A stretch of 46,866 nucleotides of DNA from an uncultured Ectothiorhodospiraceae bacterium (GTDB lineage: Bacteria > Pseudomonadota > Gammaproteobacteria > UBA9214): NCBI GenBank assembly GCA_947258615.1, contig CAMYIX010000031.1, positions 1 to 46,866 on the forward strand, given 5' to 3'. The notes under the pieces were generated by a model, which worked only from the letters and a program-made list of their open reading frames with translations, was not told the DNA's origin and made no database searches. Of the stretch, positions 8,377 to 18,449 are shown one piece after another; the first letter of the stretch is position 1, and each line of letters opens with the position of its first letter. Position numbers and translations under genes: made by a program.

Positions 8377-10240
8377 CCACCTCGACATCGGCGGTGATCA
8401 GCTCAATGCGCTTGCGCGCCTCGTTGCCGGCGTCGAAATCAACCGAGGCGATCTTGATGTTGCCGGCATCATCGATGTCGATGCTGGCGCCGGTCTCCTC
8501 GGTGATCGACCGGATGGTGGCGCCACCCTTGCCGATGACGTCGCGGATCTTGTCCGGGTTGATCTTCATGGTGATATAGCGCGGCGCATAGGCGGAGACC
8601 TCGGCGCGCGGGGCCTCTATGACCTTGTTCATCTCGCCCAGGATATGCAGGCGGCCGGCGTTGGCCTGTGCCAGCGCCTTCTCCATGATCTCGCGGGTGA
8701 TGCCCTGGATCTTGATATCCATCTGCAGGGCCGTGACGCCCTTGCTGGTGCCGGCCACCTTGAAGTCCATGTCACCGAGGTGGTCCTCGTCACCGAGGAT
8801 ATCGGTCAGTACGGCGTAGTCGTCACCTTCCTTGATCAGCCCCATGGCGACACCGGCAACCGAAGCGCTGACGGGGACGCCGGCATCCATCATGGACAGG
8901 CTGCTGCCGCAGACGCTGGCCATGGAACTGGAACCATTGGACTCGGTGATCTCGGAAACCACGCGAATGGTATAGGGAAAATCTTCCTGTTTCGGCATCA
9001 CGGCACTGACACCACGCTTGGCCAGCTTGCCGTGACCAACCTCGCGCCGCTTGGTGCCACCCATACGGCCCGTTTCGCCGACGCAGTAGGGCGGGAAATT
9101 ATAGTGCAGCATGAACTGTTCCCGGGTGGTGCCGGACAGTGCGTCGACCAGCTGGGCATCGCGCTCGGTACCGAGCGTGGTCACCACCAGCGCCTGGGTC
9201 TCGCCACGCGTGAACAGGGCGGAACCATGGGCCCGCGGCAAGACGCCGGTACGGATAGTGATAGGGCGGACGGTGCTGGTGTCACGTCCGTCGATGCGTG
9301 CCTCGCCGGCGAGGATACGGCCGCGGACAATCTGCTTCTCCAGCTTGCCGATTGCACCCTTTACATCGGCGCTGCTGAAGCCACCTTCGGCGTCGTCATC
9401 GGCGAGCTTGTCCACGATCTCCTGGCGGACCTTGCTCAACAGGGTGTAGCGGTCCTGCTTGTCGGCCACCTTGTAGGCCGCAGTGATGGCCTCGGCACCC
9501 TCGCCCTCGACGGCTATGCGCAGCGCGGCGTTCTCTTCCGGTGCGCTCCATTCCAGTTGCGGGGTGTTCACCTCGGCAGCAAGTTCCTTGATGGCCTGGA
9601 TCACGACCTGCTGCTGTTCATGGCCGAACACGACCGAACCCAGCATGACCTCTTCGGAGAGCTCCTTCGCCTCGGACTCGACCATGAGTACGGCGCTCTC
9701 GGTGCCGGCGACCACCAGGTCGAGCTGTGACTCTTCCATCTGGTCGGCAGTCGGATTGAGTACGTACTTGCCATCGACGTAACCGACGCGGGCCGCACCG
9801 ACAGGACCGTTGAAAGGCAGCCCGGAGATGGACATCGCGGCAGAGGCCCCGATCAGGGCGGGGATATCCGGGTTGATCTGGGGGTCATAGGAAATCACCG
9901 TGAGGATGACCTGTACCTCGTTGGTGAAACCCTTCGGGAACAGCGGACGCAGCGGGCGGTCGGTCAGGCGGCACAACAGGGTTTCCGCTTCGCTCGGACG
10001 GCCCTCGCGACGGAAGAAGTTACCCGGGATTTGTCCGGCCGCATAACCCTTCTCCTGGTAATCAACGGTCAGGGGGAAAAAGTCGCGCCCCTCCATGGGT
10101 TGCTTGGCGCCGACAACGGTTGCCAGCACGGAGGTTTCACCCATACTGACGATAACGGCACTGCACTGGCGGGCGATTTCCCCGGTTTCAAACGTGACCA
10201 TCTGGTCACCGTACTGGAAGGTTTTCTTGATTGCACTCAC
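8348..10240 (-). CDS. pnp: Polynucleotide phosphorylase, disrupted in the S1 domain
   Basis: PNPase is a trimeric 3'-5' phosphorolytic exoribonuclease of the degradosome. Both RNase PH cores, the linker helix domain and the KH domain ([12 protein letters not shown]) are intact and match the family to residue ~622 (ITADVEVE). There the frame jumps into an alien tail of eight residues and stops at 8348. The normal enzyme has ~700 residues and ends in an S1 domain. Only the last third of S1 survives, in another frame, at 8269-8376 (separate entry). Roughly 115-120 nt (3n+2) covering the first two thirds of S1 are missing at 8376-8378. As written, the product would be a 630-residue KH-ending enzyme with weaker RNA binding. 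It sits 68 nt after rpsO, the conserved order. Assembly error must be excluded. Confidence 0.93.
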   Translation of the reverse strand: MSAIKKTFQYGDQMVTFETGEIARQCSAVIVSMGETSVLATVVGAKQPMEGRDFFPLTVDYQEKGYAAGQIPGNFFRREGRPSEAETLLCRLTDRPLRPLFPKGFTNEVQVILTVISYDPQINPDIPALIGASAAMSISGLPFNGPVGAARVGYVDGKYVLNPTADQMEESQLDLVVAGTESAVLMVESEAKELSEEVMLGSVVFGHEQQQVVIQAIKELAAEVNTPQLEWSAPEENAALRIAVEGEGAEAITAAYKVADKQDRYTLLSKVRQEIVDKLADDDAEGGFSSADVKGAIGKLEKQIVRGRILAGEARIDGRDTSTVRPITIRTGVLPRAHGSALFTRGETQALVVTTLGTERDAQLVDALSGTTREQFMLHYNFPPYCVGETGRMGGTKRREVGHGKLAKRGVSAVMPKQEDFPYTIRVVSEITESNGSSSMASVCGSSLSMMDAGVPVSASVAGVAMGLIKEGDDYAVLTDILGDEDHLGDMDFKVAGTSKGVTALQMDIKIQGITREIMEKALAQANAGRLHILGEMNKVIEAPRAEVSAYAPRYITMKINPDKIRDVIGKGGATIRSITEETGASIDIDDAGNIKIASVDFDAGNEARKRIELITADVEVERQRQALRG

Positions 10241-10308
10241 GGGCGATTCCTTAACTCTTGATAAGGTGACACTGGAAACCAGCGGGGATCGGGTTTGATC
10301 GGGGGTGA

Positions 10309-10578
10309 CTAGCGGCGCAGTCCCAGGCGCCCGATCAGGTCCTGGTAACGCTTGCTGTCCTTGCCCTTCAGGTAGTCGAGCAGCTTGCGACGCTTGTTGA
10401 CCATGCGCAGCAGACCCTGACGGGAATGGTGGTCACCCTTGTGTTTGGAAAAATGACCCGTCAAATCCTGGATGTTGGCGGTTAACAGGGCAACCTGCAC
10501 TTCGGGTGAACCGGTATCGGCACCACCGCGCTGGTATTCCTTGACAATCTGCCCTTTCTGTTCGGCATTTAAAGCCAT
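10309..10578 (-). CDS. rpsO: 30S ribosomal protein S15
   Basis: An 89-residue S15, the normal length. [53 protein letters not shown] and the ending [13 protein letters not shown] match the family. S15 binds 16S rRNA helices 20-22 early in 30S assembly. GGGAG lies 7 nt before the ATG. In E. coli S15 represses its own translation by stabilising a leader pseudoknot; the 88-nt gap upstream could hold a similar element, but I could not fold it. The gene lies between truB and pnp, as in E. coli. Confidence 0.97.
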   Translation of the reverse strand: MALNAEQKGQIVKEYQRGGADTGSPEVQVALLTANIQDLTGHFSKHKGDHHSRQGLLRMVNKRRKLLDYLKGKDSKRYQDLIGRLGLRR

Positions 10579-10619
10579 GTATAGACTCCCAAAATCACTT
10601 CTAATTTAGCAAGCAGCGT

Positions 10620-10648
10620 ATTCTAACCGGCGCACCTGCCAGCCACAA
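10620..10648 (-). promoter_or_regulatory. Candidate internal promoter upstream of rpsO
   Basis: On the minus strand TTGTGG (10643-10648) and TAGAAT (10620-10625) are 17 nt apart, about 40 nt before the rpsO start. E. coli also has an internal promoter here for rpsO-pnp. The -35 box is weak. Confidence 0.5.
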
Positions 10649-10666
10649 GCTACCCAAAAGGGGATA

Positions 10667-11584
10667 TCAGCTCACATTCAGCAGCCGGCGTGGTGCCACC
10701 CGGCCGTCATCGAGGATCTCGCCGACGCCCAGAAAGCGCTCATCGCCCAGGTAGAGCCGTACCCAGCCGGCAGTGGGGGCGTGCGGCACCAGAACCGGCT
10801 GCCCCTGGCGCAGGTAGAAGGCGGCATCGCCGGTCAGGCGCACTTCAGGCCACTGGGTAAGGCCGCTCTCCATCGGCAGCAGCAGCGCATCCAGCGCCGC
10901 CTCGCCACCCTCGGCCAGCCGGTGTTCGAGCTCGGCGAGGGTCACCATGCCGCTGTCATCATAGGGGCCGACACCCAGCCGGCGCAGGTCCGCCACATGG
11001 GCGCCACAGCCCAGCAGTTCGCCGATATCCTCCACCAGGGTGCGCACATAGGTGCCCTTGGAACAGCGCACGCTGATTTCCACCCGGGGCGAATCGAAGT
11101 CGAGCAGCTCGATTGAATGGATGGTGATACGGCGCGGCTCGCGCTCCACCTCGACACCCTGGCGCGCCAGCTTGTAGAGGCGCTGCCCCTGGTGCTTGAC
11201 GGCCGAATACATGGGGGGGATCTGCTCGATATCGCCCAGGAACCCGTCCATGACCTCGCGAAACTGTTGCTCGGTCACCTCGACGGGACGCTGTTCCAGC
11301 AGCTCGCCCTCGGCATCGCCCGTACCGGTGCGCTCCCCCAGCTTGCAAACGACCCAGTAATGCTTGTCGGCGTCGAGCAGGTAGCCGGACACCTTGGTGG
11401 CCTCCCCCAGGCAGATCGGCAACAGGCCACTGGCCAGCGGGTCCAGACTGCCGGTATGGCCCGCCTTGCGGGCCCGGAACAGCTTCTTGACCTTTTGCAG
11501 GGCCGCATTCGAGGTAATACCGGAAGGCTTGTCCAGCAATAAAATACCGTTCACGCGCCGTTGGTTGCTGTGTCGTCGACCCAT
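10667..11584 (-). CDS. truB: tRNA pseudouridine(55) synthase TruB
   Basis: A 305-residue enzyme that makes the universal pseudouridine 55 in the T-loop of tRNAs. The opening [14 protein letters not shown] and the catalytic-aspartate motif [17 protein letters not shown] are textbook. [20 protein letters not shown] and [10 protein letters not shown] also match. The C-terminal part with [19 protein letters not shown] is the PUA-like domain. It lies 38 nt downstream of rbfA, the usual order, and is probably part of the long rimP transcript. No anomaly seen. Confidence 0.97.
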   Translation of the reverse strand: MGRRHSNQRRVNGILLLDKPSGITSNAALQKVKKLFRARKAGHTGSLDPLASGLLPICLGEATKVSGYLLDADKHYWVVCKLGERTGTGDAEGELLEQRPVEVTEQQFREVMDGFLGDIEQIPPMYSAVKHQGQRLYKLARQGVEVEREPRRITIHSIELLDFDSPRVEISVRCSKGTYVRTLVEDIGELLGCGAHVADLRRLGVGPYDDSGMVTLAELEHRLAEGGEAALDALLLPMESGLTQWPEVRLTGDAAFYLRQGQPVLVPHAPTAGWVRLYLGDERFLGVGEILDDGRVAPRRLLNVS

Positions 11585-11622
11585 TGCTGTCTGCTTACCC
11601 TGTTACGGCAGCCCGGTCAGGG

Positions 11623-12003
11623 CTACTCCTTGTTGTCGTTGTCCTTGACCGCCGAGCCGGAGACGGCCGCGGCAATCAACGCGTCCATGCGTGCACCCTC
11701 TTCGATCGACTGATCGAAATAGAAATGCAACCGCGGCACCGACCGGATATGCATCTGCCGGCCTAGCCGGCGGCGCAGAAAACCGGCAGCGTTGTTCAGC
11801 ACCCTGAGTGACGCCGTCACCGCCGCCTTATCGCCCAGCACGGAGACATAGACCTTGGCGTGCGCCAGGTCGCGCGACACCGTCACTCCGGAGATACTGA
11901 CCATCCCCAGACGGGGGTCCTTGATCTCCTCGTGCAGCAGGCCGGCAAGCTCGCGCTGGATCTGTTCACCGACGCGTCGCGTCCTGGGGAATTCTCTGGG
12001 CAT
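11623..12003 (-). CDS. rbfA: 30S ribosome-binding factor RbfA
   Basis: A 126-residue KH-fold protein needed for late 30S maturation and cold adaptation. It opens with RTRRVGEQIQRELAGLL, has IKDPRLGMVSISGVTVS, AKVYVSVLG, and LRSVP-like IRSVPRLHFYFDQSIEEGARM. Length is normal. It is separated from infB by 101 nt that hold a long inverted repeat, a wider gap than usual for this gene pair, so rbfA-truB output may differ from that of nusA-infB. Confidence 0.96.
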   Translation of the reverse strand: MPREFPRTRRVGEQIQRELAGLLHEEIKDPRLGMVSISGVTVSRDLAHAKVYVSVLGDKAAVTASLRVLNNAAGFLRRRLGRQMHIRSVPRLHFYFDQSIEEGARMDALIAAAVSGSAVKDNDNKE

Positions 12004-12041
12004 GGGATGGCGGCACTCGTGGGATCAGCGTAAGGCTGGTC

Positions 12042-12090
12042 GGGGACAGACCCCGTTTTTTCGGGAACCGGAAAAACGGGGTCTGTCCCC
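12042..12090. repeat. Long near-perfect inverted repeat between infB and rbfA
   Basis: Two arms of about 19-20 nt (GGGGACAGACCCCGTTTTT and its complement) enclose a roughly 10-nt centre, CGGGAACCGG. In RNA this would be a very stable hairpin with A/U-rich base pairs near the loop. The GGGGACAGACCCC core is itself an inverted repeat. It may act as a REP-like element, an RNA-stability barrier or a partial terminator. No second copy is seen in the window. Confidence 0.75.
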
Positions 12091-12104
12091 TGGAACGTCC
12101 AGGC

Positions 12105-14651
12105 CTACAACTGCCTGGCCACCTCGACCCGCTCGAAGACCTCGATCTGGTCGCCGGCCGAGACGCTGTAGTTCTTCACGCCGATACCGCATTCGGTGCC
12201 GGCCTTGACCTCGTTGACATCGTCCTTGAAGCGGCGCAGCGATTCGAGTTCACCCTCGTAGATGACCACATTGTCACGCAGGACCCTGATCGGTGCACTG
12301 CGGCGCACCACGCCCTCGACCACGATGCAGCCGGCGATATCGCCCAGCTTGCGCGAACGGAACACTTCCTTGACCTCGGCAAGCCCGATGATTTCCTCCT
12401 TGACCTCGGGCGACAGCATGCCGCTGACCGCGTTTTTCACATCATCAATGGCATCGTAGATCACGCTGTAGTACTTCAGTTCCACCGCGTTTTCCTCGAC
12501 CAGGCGTCTGGCCGAGGCATCGGCACGCACATTGAAACCGATGATGATGGCATTTGACGCCACCGCCAGGTTGACATCGGACTCATTGATACCGCCAACC
12601 CCGCTGGACACCACCTTGACCTTCACCTCGCGCTCTTCCGAGGCGATATTGACCAGGGCATCGCTGAGGGCCTCGGCACTGCCCTGTACATCGGCCTTGA
12701 GCACGATATTCAGGGCCGTTGTCTGGCCCTCGCCCACTTGCGAGAACACGTCTTCCAGCCGCGCCTGCTGCTGCTTGGCCAGGCGCTGGTCACGGGATTT
12801 CTCATGGCGCCGCATGGCAAGCTCGCGGGCCTTGCGTTCATCGCTGACCACGTTGACCTCGTCACCGGCATTGGGCACCGCTGAGAGCCCCAGGACCAGG
12901 GCCGGCATCGAGGGGCCGGCCGCCTCGATCTGCTTGCCGTTTTCGTCGAACATGGCTCGTACCCGCCCGTATTCCTCACCGGTCAGGATCAGGTCGCCAC
13001 GATTGAGCATGCCATTCTGCACCAGGATGGTGGCCACTGCGCCACGTCCCTTGTCGAGGCTCGACTCCACCACGATGCCGGTGGCCGGGCAGTCCTTGAC
13101 GGCCGTCAGCTCCAGCATCTCCGACTGCAACAGCACGGCATCGAGAAGATCGTCGATACCCTCACCGGTCTTGGCCGAGACCGGCACGAACATGGTGTCA
13201 CCTCCCCAGTCCTCCGGGATGACCTCGAGGGCGGCCAGTTCGTTCTTGACCCGTTCCGGATCGGCCTCCGGCTTGTCGATCTTGTTGATCGCCACCAGCA
13301 GCGGGACCCCGGCCGCCCGGGCATGCTGTACGGCCTCCTGGGTCTGCGGTTTCACGCCGTCATCCGCAGCCACCACCAGGATCACGATATCCGTGACCTG
13401 GGCACCACGCGCACGCATGGCGGTAAAGGCGGCGTGGCCCGGTGTATCCAGGAAACTGATCATTCCCTTGGGCGTATCCACATGATAGGCACCGATGTGC
13501 TGGGTGATGCCGCCGGCCTCGCCTTCGGCCACCCGGGTGGTGCGGATATAGTCCAGCAGCGAGGTCTTGCCATGATCGACGTGGCCCATGATGGTGACCA
13601 CCGGGGGACGCGCCGTCTTTTCGCCGGATATCTCCCTGACCTGCTGCTCGAGTTCCGCCTCCAGGCTATCGGCCTGCATCGGCCTGGCAATATGGCCAAG
13701 CTCCTCGACCACCAGGATTGCCGTATCCTGGTCCAGCACCTGGTTGATGGTGGCCATGACACCCATCTTCATCAGCGTCTTGATGACCTCGGCGGCCTTC
13801 ACAGACATCTTCTGGGCCAGCTCCGATACCGGGATATTCTCCGGCACCTCGACCTGGCGCACGACCGGGGCCGTGGGTCGGGCAAAACCATGCTCACCGG
13901 TGGGTGCAATGGTGACCCGCCGGGAGGCCCGCGGCTTCTTCTTGCGGCGCCCGCTCTTGTCAGCGGCGACGTGCAACTCCTGGCGTCCATAACGCGTATG
14001 CTTGGCCGCCTCCTCCTTGCGCTTGGCCTCACCCCGCTTCTTCTGGCGCTCTTCTTCACGGGCGCGGCTTTCCGCCTCCGCCTGAGACTGTTGCTTGGCA
14101 GCCTCCTCAGACTTGCGTTTTTCCTCCTGCTCGGCCTTGAGCCGGGACTCCTCCTCGGCACGCTTTTCATCCTCGAGCCGACGGGCCTCTTCCTTTTCCT
14201 TGCGAATGGCATCCAGGCGGGCCTGTTCTTCCGCCTCGATGCGCGCCTTCTCGGCGGCCTCCTGTTCCTCGCGGTCCTTTTCCTCGGCAATCAGGTCGGC
14301 GCGTTTGACATAGGTGCGTTTCTTGCGCACCTCCACCGTGACGATCTTCTTTTCGGTGCGGGCGCCGCGCAGGGGACCGCGCGCGCCGGGGGCGCGGGCG
14401 GCGGGCACACTGGTCTGCAGTTCACTCAGGGACTTGCGCTTGAGCGTGATCTTCTTCGGTGCCTTGCTGGTGGCGGCGCCGCGCTTGCCGTGACTTTCCC
14501 TGAGGAAATCCAGCAGCTGGGCCTTCTCGCTTTCGGAGATGGTGGCGTTTTCATCGCTGATCTCCATGCCCGCCTCTCCCAGCTGGGCCAGCAGGCGGTC
14601 GGCAGGCACCCCGACGACATCGGCGAACTGCTTTACTGTGACTTCTGTCAT
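12105..14651 (-). CDS. infB: Translation initiation factor IF-2
   Basis: IF-2 is the GTPase that delivers fMet-tRNA to the 30S subunit. From ATG 14651 it is 848 residues: an N-terminal IF2_N domain ([18 protein letters not shown]), a long charged Glu/Lys/Arg-rich helix, a second IF2_N domain ([21 protein letters not shown]), the G domain with [16 protein letters not shown] and NKID, then domains II-IV ending in [16 protein letters not shown]. The upstream in-frame ATG at 14690 overlaps nusA; the chosen start has AGGAG about 10 nt upstream. It follows nusA by 16 nt and is surely cotranscribed. An internal start for a shorter isoform, known in E. coli, was not identifiable. Confidence 0.97.
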   Translation of the reverse strand: MTEVTVKQFADVVGVPADRLLAQLGEAGMEISDENATISESEKAQLLDFLRESHGKRGAATSKAPKKITLKRKSLSELQTSVPAARAPGARGPLRGARTEKKIVTVEVRKKRTYVKRADLIAEEKDREEQEAAEKARIEAEEQARLDAIRKEKEEARRLEDEKRAEEESRLKAEQEEKRKSEEAAKQQSQAEAESRAREEERQKKRGEAKRKEEAAKHTRYGRQELHVAADKSGRRKKKPRASRRVTIAPTGEHGFARPTAPVVRQVEVPENIPVSELAQKMSVKAAEVIKTLMKMGVMATINQVLDQDTAILVVEELGHIARPMQADSLEAELEQQVREISGEKTARPPVVTIMGHVDHGKTSLLDYIRTTRVAEGEAGGITQHIGAYHVDTPKGMISFLDTPGHAAFTAMRARGAQVTDIVILVVAADDGVKPQTQEAVQHARAAGVPLLVAINKIDKPEADPERVKNELAALEVIPEDWGGDTMFVPVSAKTGEGIDDLLDAVLLQSEMLELTAVKDCPATGIVVESSLDKGRGAVATILVQNGMLNRGDLILTGEEYGRVRAMFDENGKQIEAAGPSMPALVLGLSAVPNAGDEVNVVSDERKARELAMRRHEKSRDQRLAKQQQARLEDVFSQVGEGQTTALNIVLKADVQGSAEALSDALVNIASEEREVKVKVVSSGVGGINESDVNLAVASNAIIIGFNVRADASARRLVEENAVELKYYSVIYDAIDDVKNAVSGMLSPEVKEEIIGLAEVKEVFRSRKLGDIAGCIVVEGVVRRSAPIRVLRDNVVIYEGELESLRRFKDDVNEVKAGTECGIGVKNYSVSAGDQIEVFERVEVARQL

Positions 14652-14667
14652 ACCCTGTCTGCTCCTG

Positions 14668-16224
14668 TCAGTCCTGCGCCTCTTCTGCAAACCACGGCGC
14701 CCTTGCTGTCATGATCAGGCTACCGGCACGCTCCTCGTCCATGCCATCGATCACCATCAGGTCATCGACAGCCTGTTCCGCCAGGTCCTCCATGCTGATG
14801 ATGTCCTTGCTCGCCAGCTGATAGGCCAGTTCGCGGTCCATCCCCTCCATCTCCAGCAGGTCCGGTGCCGGTTCCTTGTCACCGATCTTTTCTTCATTGA
14901 TGATGGCCTGGGTCAGCAGCACATCGCGCGCGCGCCCGCGCAACTCGTCGACGATCTCCTCCTCGAACTCCTCGATCTCCAGCAGTTCGCTCTTGGGTAC
15001 GTAAACAATTTCCTCGATGGTCGAATAACCCTCCTGCACCAGGATGGCTGCGATCTCCTCGTCCACATCAAGCTGTTCCTTGAACAGGAGCTGCAACTCG
15101 CGGGCCTCGACCTCGCTCTTTTCCTCGGCCTGTGACTCATCCATGACATTGAGTTCCCAGCCGGTCAGCTGGCTGGCAAGGCGCACATTCTGCCCACCAC
15201 GACCGATTGCCTGGGACAGCAGTTCCTCGCTCACCGCAATGTCCATGGTGTGGGTATCCTCGTCGACCACGATCGATGTCACCTCGGCCGGTGACATCGC
15301 GTTGATGACAAACTGCGCCGGATTGTCGTCCCAGAGGATGATATCGACGCGCTCGCCGGAGAGCTCCGTGGAAACGGTCTGTACCCGGGAGCCGCGCATG
15401 CCAACGCAGGCGCCCACCGGGTCGATGCGCGGATCATTGCTCTTGACGGCGATCTTGGCGCGCAGTCCCGGATCGCGGGCCGCGCCCAGGATCTCGATCA
15501 GGCCCTGGCCGACCTCCGGCACTTCCAGCTTGAACAGCTCGATCAGGAACTGGGGGGCCACCCGGCTGACGAACAGCTGCGGGCCACGCTGCTCGGAACT
15601 GACCTCCCGCAGATAACCGCGCAGACGGTCACCGGGCCGCACGGCCTCGCGCGGGATCATTTCCTCGCGCAGGATGATGGCCTCGGCATTACTGCCCAGA
15701 TCGAGGTAGACATTGCCGCGCTCGACGCGCTTGACCACACCGGTTACCAGGTCGCCCACGCGGTCCTGGTAGGCTTCCACGACCTGCGCACGCTCGGCCT
15801 CGCGCACCTTCTGCACGATGACCTGCTTTGCTGTCTGGGCGCCGATACGGCCGAAGTCGACCGATTCCATGGGTTCCTCGATAAAGTCGCCGTGTTCGAG
15901 AGTCGGGTCCTTTTCCCGCGCCTCGGCCAGGGTAATCTGGCGCTCCGGGTGCTCGTAGACCAGCACCTCCTCGTCGCCTTCTTCGCCCTCTTCTCCCTCC
16001 TCGCCCGCTGCAGGCGCCAGGGTCTCATCGACGACCTGCCAGCGCCGGAAGGTCTCGTAGGCCCCCGTCTGGCGGTCTATGGCAACGCGCGCATCGATCT
16101 CTCCGCCATGCCGCTTGCGGGTGGCGGTGGCCAATGCCGCTTCGATTGCCTGGAAAATGATCTCCTTGTCGATACCCTTTTCATTGGATACCACATCCAC
16201 CACCAGCAAGATCTCTTTGTCCAT
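14668..16224 (-). CDS. nusA: Transcription termination/antitermination factor NusA
   Basis: A 518-residue full-length gammaproteobacterial NusA. Order: N-terminal RNA polymerase-binding domain ([18 protein letters not shown]), S1 domain ([18 protein letters not shown]), KH1-KH2 ([40 protein letters not shown]), then two acidic helix-hairpin-helix repeats ending near [13 protein letters not shown] Glu-rich insert ([12 protein letters not shown], about 74-86) lies in the N-terminal domain. It lies 26 nt after rimP. In E. coli NusA limits its own operon by acting on termination in the leader; a matching hairpin lies upstream of rimP here. Confidence 0.97.
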   Translation of the reverse strand: MDKEILLVVDVVSNEKGIDKEIIFQAIEAALATATRKRHGGEIDARVAIDRQTGAYETFRRWQVVDETLAPAAGEEGEEGEEGDEEVLVYEHPERQITLAEAREKDPTLEHGDFIEEPMESVDFGRIGAQTAKQVIVQKVREAERAQVVEAYQDRVGDLVTGVVKRVERGNVYLDLGSNAEAIILREEMIPREAVRPGDRLRGYLREVSSEQRGPQLFVSRVAPQFLIELFKLEVPEVGQGLIEILGAARDPGLRAKIAVKSNDPRIDPVGACVGMRGSRVQTVSTELSGERVDIILWDDNPAQFVINAMSPAEVTSIVVDEDTHTMDIAVSEELLSQAIGRGGQNVRLASQLTGWELNVMDESQAEEKSEVEARELQLLFKEQLDVDEEIAAILVQEGYSTIEEIVYVPKSELLEIEEFEEEIVDELRGRARDVLLTQAIINEEKIGDKEPAPDLLEMEGMDRELAYQLASKDIISMEDLAEQAVDDLMVIDGMDEERAGSLIMTARAPWFAEEAQD

Positions 16225-16250
16225 TCCTTAAAAACCTCCGAATCCGGCGT

Positions 16251-16706
16251 TCAGTATTCCGGCACCAAACGCGCCTGTTCAATCTGATCGAACGGCAGGC
16301 TGACCTCGACACCGTCCTGCTCGATGACAATATTCCCGTTCTCTATCCCCCGCAGCCGGCCCTTGAACCTGCGACGTCCCTCCAGCGGATAGCCAAGACG
16401 CAGCTTGATCAGGCTGCCGGCGAAGCGCTCATAGTCGCCAGGCTTGAACAACAGGCGGTCAAGTCCCGGCGAGGACACCTCCAGGGTGTAGTTCCCCGGG
16501 ATCGGGTCTTCCACGTCCAGCAGTCCGCTGACCTGGTAACTGACCGCCTGGCAGTCATCCGCCGTGATGCCCTGTTCGCTGTCGATATAGACGCGTAACA
16601 GGCCGCCGCCATGGCCACCGCTACTGTATTCCACGCCGACCAGTTCATATCCCAGCGCCTGTACCGCCGGTTCCAGCAACTCGCCGATATGTAACGGATC
16701 CTGCAT
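16251..16706 (-). CDS. rimP: Ribosome maturation factor RimP
   Basis: A 151-residue factor for 30S maturation. It has the N-terminal alpha/beta domain (LLEPAVQALGYELVGVEY; LRVYIDSEQGITADDCQAVS) with the typical DPIPGNYTLEVSSPGLDRLL, followed by a C-terminal SH3-like barrel (FKGRLRGIENGNIVIE). I start it at 16706, where GGAG lies 8 nt upstream; an in-frame extension to 16808 would overlap the promoter and hairpin. It is the first protein gene of the operon, downstream of metY, as in E. coli. Confidence 0.95.
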   Translation of the reverse strand: MQDPLHIGELLEPAVQALGYELVGVEYSSGGHGGGLLRVYIDSEQGITADDCQAVSYQVSGLLDVEDPIPGNYTLEVSSPGLDRLLFKPGDYERFAGSLIKLRLGYPLEGRRRFKGRLRGIENGNIVIEQDGVEVSLPFDQIEQARLVPEY

Positions 16707-16724
16707 AAGCCTGTCTCCGGAAAC

Positions 16725-16745
16725 AAAAAATGGGCCAAAGGCCCA
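16725..16745 (-). terminator. Leader terminator/attenuator upstream of rimP
   Basis: On the minus strand TGGGCC-TTT-GGCCCA is followed by TTTTTTG, a compact intrinsic terminator shape. It lies between the predicted rimP promoter and the rimP ribosome binding site, so it would end transcripts before the first gene unless read through. This is consistent with NusA feedback known from the E. coli operon. Confidence 0.75.
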
Positions 16746-16775
16746 CTCCGTGAACTCCGAATTATTATTGGGGGA

Positions 16776-16804
16776 AGTATAGCAAATTGCCCTACCCCGC
16801 CCAA
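16776..16804 (-). promoter_or_regulatory. Predicted promoter of the rimP-nusA-infB operon
   Basis: TTGGGC (16799-16804) and TATACT (16776-16781) on the minus strand are exactly 17 nt apart, downstream of the metY terminator. Transcripts would begin near 16769 and run into the attenuator hairpin. Confidence 0.6.
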
Positions 16805-16837
16805 GCATTCACCCTGTGGATATCCTTATCCCGGTTA

Positions 16838-16860
16838 CAAAAAAACCCCGATTACGGGGT
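16838..16860 (-). terminator. Terminator after metY tRNA
   Basis: Stem ACCCCG-TAAT-CGGGGT followed by seven T on the minus strand, 11 nt after the tRNA's encoded CCA. It should separate much of the metY transcript from rimP. Confidence 0.85.
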
Positions 16861-16871
16861 CTTATCAAGAT

Positions 16872-16948
16872 TGGTAGCGGGGGCAGGATTTGAACCTGCG
16901 ACCTTCGGGTTATGAGCCCGACGAGCTGCCAGACTGCTCCACCCCGCA
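16872..16948 (-). tRNA. metY: Initiator tRNA-fMet (CAT)
   Basis: A 77-nt tRNA with encoded CCA (plus-strand TGG at 16872-16874). The anticodon CAT is at 16912-16914 (complement). Three consecutive G:C pairs in the anticodon stem (GGG/CCC) mark the initiator. The 1-72 position is unpaired, as initiators require, but here it is U1-U72 rather than the C1-A72 of E. coli. TTCAAATC T-loop is intact. It lies between nuoN and rimP and matches E. coli metY in position. A TACACT -10-like box with a GC-rich sequence after it lies just upstream. Confidence 0.97.
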
Positions 16949-16973
16949 TCAACGGCCGGGAAGTGTAGCATAG

Positions 16974-16993
16974 GAAAAGGCGCAAAAACGCCT
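16974..16993 (-). terminator. Terminator of the nuo operon
   Basis: Minus-strand stem AGGCG-(TTTTTG)-CGCCT followed by TTTTCC, 8 nt after the nuoN stop and about 25 nt before the metY tRNA. Confidence 0.7.
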
Positions 16994-17000
16994 GGAATGA

Positions 17001-18437
17001 TCAGGCCAGAACGGCGTTGCAGAGGGCCAGCAGCGCCCCCGGGAATATCCCCAGACCCAGCACCGCGAGGCCGTTCACGCTGACCACGACCTGGAGTTCG
17101 GCACCCGGCTTCAGGGGCTCCTCGCTCAACGGCGCGTCGAAATACATCAGCTTGATCACGCGGATATAGTAGAAGGCCCCGATAATGGAGAAGAACACCG
17201 CCACCACGGCCAGCCAGACCATGTCCACGTGGATGACCGCCTGCAGCACCGACAGCTTGGCATAGAAGCCGACGGTGGGCGGGACCCCCGCCATGGAGAA
17301 CATCAGGATCAGCATCATCAGGGCGAACCACGGGCTGCGCTCGTTGAGGCCCTTGAAGTCGTCCAGCTGGTCGGCCTCGAAACCGGCGCGGCTGAGCAGG
17401 ATGATCATGCCGAAGCCGCCAATCGCCATCAGCGCGTAGGTGATGGCATAGAACATGGCGGCGGAATAACCCTCGGTGGTACCGGCGATCAGGCCCAGGA
17501 TCAGGAAGCCGACATGCGAAATGGTCGAATAGGCCAGCATGCGCTTGATATTGGTCTGGGCAATGGCAATGACATTACCGATGGCCAGCGAGAGCACGGC
17601 CAGGATGGTCAGCATGTCCTGCCAGTCGGCCGAGAGTCCGCCAAGGGCCTGTTCCAGCAGGCGCATGGCCATGGCGAAGGCGGCGATCTTGGGTGCACTG
17701 CCGATGAACAGGGTGACCGGTGTGGGTGCGCCATGGTAGACATCGGGCACCCACATGTGGAACGGCACGGCACCGAATTTGAAGGCCAGCCCGACCACGA
17801 TGAAACAAAGGGCGAAGATCTGGATCATCTCCATTTCCCCGCGCGCGGCCAGCGCGGCGGCGACCTCGGCGATATCCAGGCTGCCGGTCGCGCCATAGAG
17901 CATGGAAATACCGTACAGCAGCATGCCCGAGGCCAGGGCGCCCAGGACGAAGTATTTCATCGCCGCCTCGGAGGCCTCCGCCGAATCGCGATTGAAGGCC
18001 ACCAGGGCATACAGCGACAGTGACAGCAGTTCCAGGCCGAGGTATATGGTCAGCAGGTTGTGGGCGGAGACCAGCACCATCATGCCCAGTACGGCAAACA
18101 GGCCGAGCACGTAGTACTCGCCGTGGAAGATCCCGCGCGCCACCAGGTAGCTGCGTGAATACATGAACACACCGATGGTAATCAGGAAGATGCAGGTCTT
18201 CAGCAGGGCCGCCATGGGATCGCTGACAAAGGTACCGTTCAGCACCACCGCGGTTTCGTTGTCGAGCATGCTCCCGCTGATCAGGGCCGCGACCAGCAGC
18301 GTTGCCAGCGACAGGGCGTAACTGATGATGCGGCGCTGTTCGCTGATAAAGACGTCGACGATAAGGATGACACACGCCATGGTGAGCACGAAGATCTCGG
18401 TCGACAGGGGTGCAAATTCGGATAACGCAATATTCAT
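17001..18437 (-). CDS. nuoN: NADH-quinone oxidoreductase subunit N
   Basis: A 478-residue Mrp-antiporter-like membrane subunit of complex I, one of three proton-pumping channels. It is hydrophobic throughout. Channel landmarks include the conserved glutamate region [15 protein letters not shown], the lysine-bearing helices with [20 protein letters not shown], and [19 protein letters not shown]. It ends the nuo operon and is followed by a hairpin terminator. The gap to nuoM is 12 nt. Length is normal and no defect is seen. Confidence 0.97.
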   Translation of the reverse strand: MNIALSEFAPLSTEIFVLTMACVILIVDVFISEQRRIISYALSLATLLVAALISGSMLDNETAVVLNGTFVSDPMAALLKTCIFLITIGVFMYSRSYLVARGIFHGEYYVLGLFAVLGMMVLVSAHNLLTIYLGLELLSLSLYALVAFNRDSAEASEAAMKYFVLGALASGMLLYGISMLYGATGSLDIAEVAAALAARGEMEMIQIFALCFIVVGLAFKFGAVPFHMWVPDVYHGAPTPVTLFIGSAPKIAAFAMAMRLLEQALGGLSADWQDMLTILAVLSLAIGNVIAIAQTNIKRMLAYSTISHVGFLILGLIAGTTEGYSAAMFYAITYALMAIGGFGMIILLSRAGFEADQLDDFKGLNERSPWFALMMLILMFSMAGVPPTVGFYAKLSVLQAVIHVDMVWLAVVAVFFSIIGAFYYIRVIKLMYFDAPLSEEPLKPGAELQVVVSVNGLAVLGLGIFPGALLALCNAVLA

Positions 18438-18449
18438 GGGACTTCCCTG

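Noticed and set aside
8348..8378. Programmed frameshifting to make full PNPase
   Set aside because: Same reason: the S1 core is missing from the DNA, not just out of frame.
8291..9730. A 479-codon open frame opposite pnp
   Set aside because: Antisense shadow of pnp with the same biased composition; no motif or ribosome binding site.
13323..14714. A hydrophobic 463-codon frame opposite infB
   Set aside because: The Leu-rich run is the complement of the Glu/Lys/Arg helix of IF-2; not a real membrane protein.
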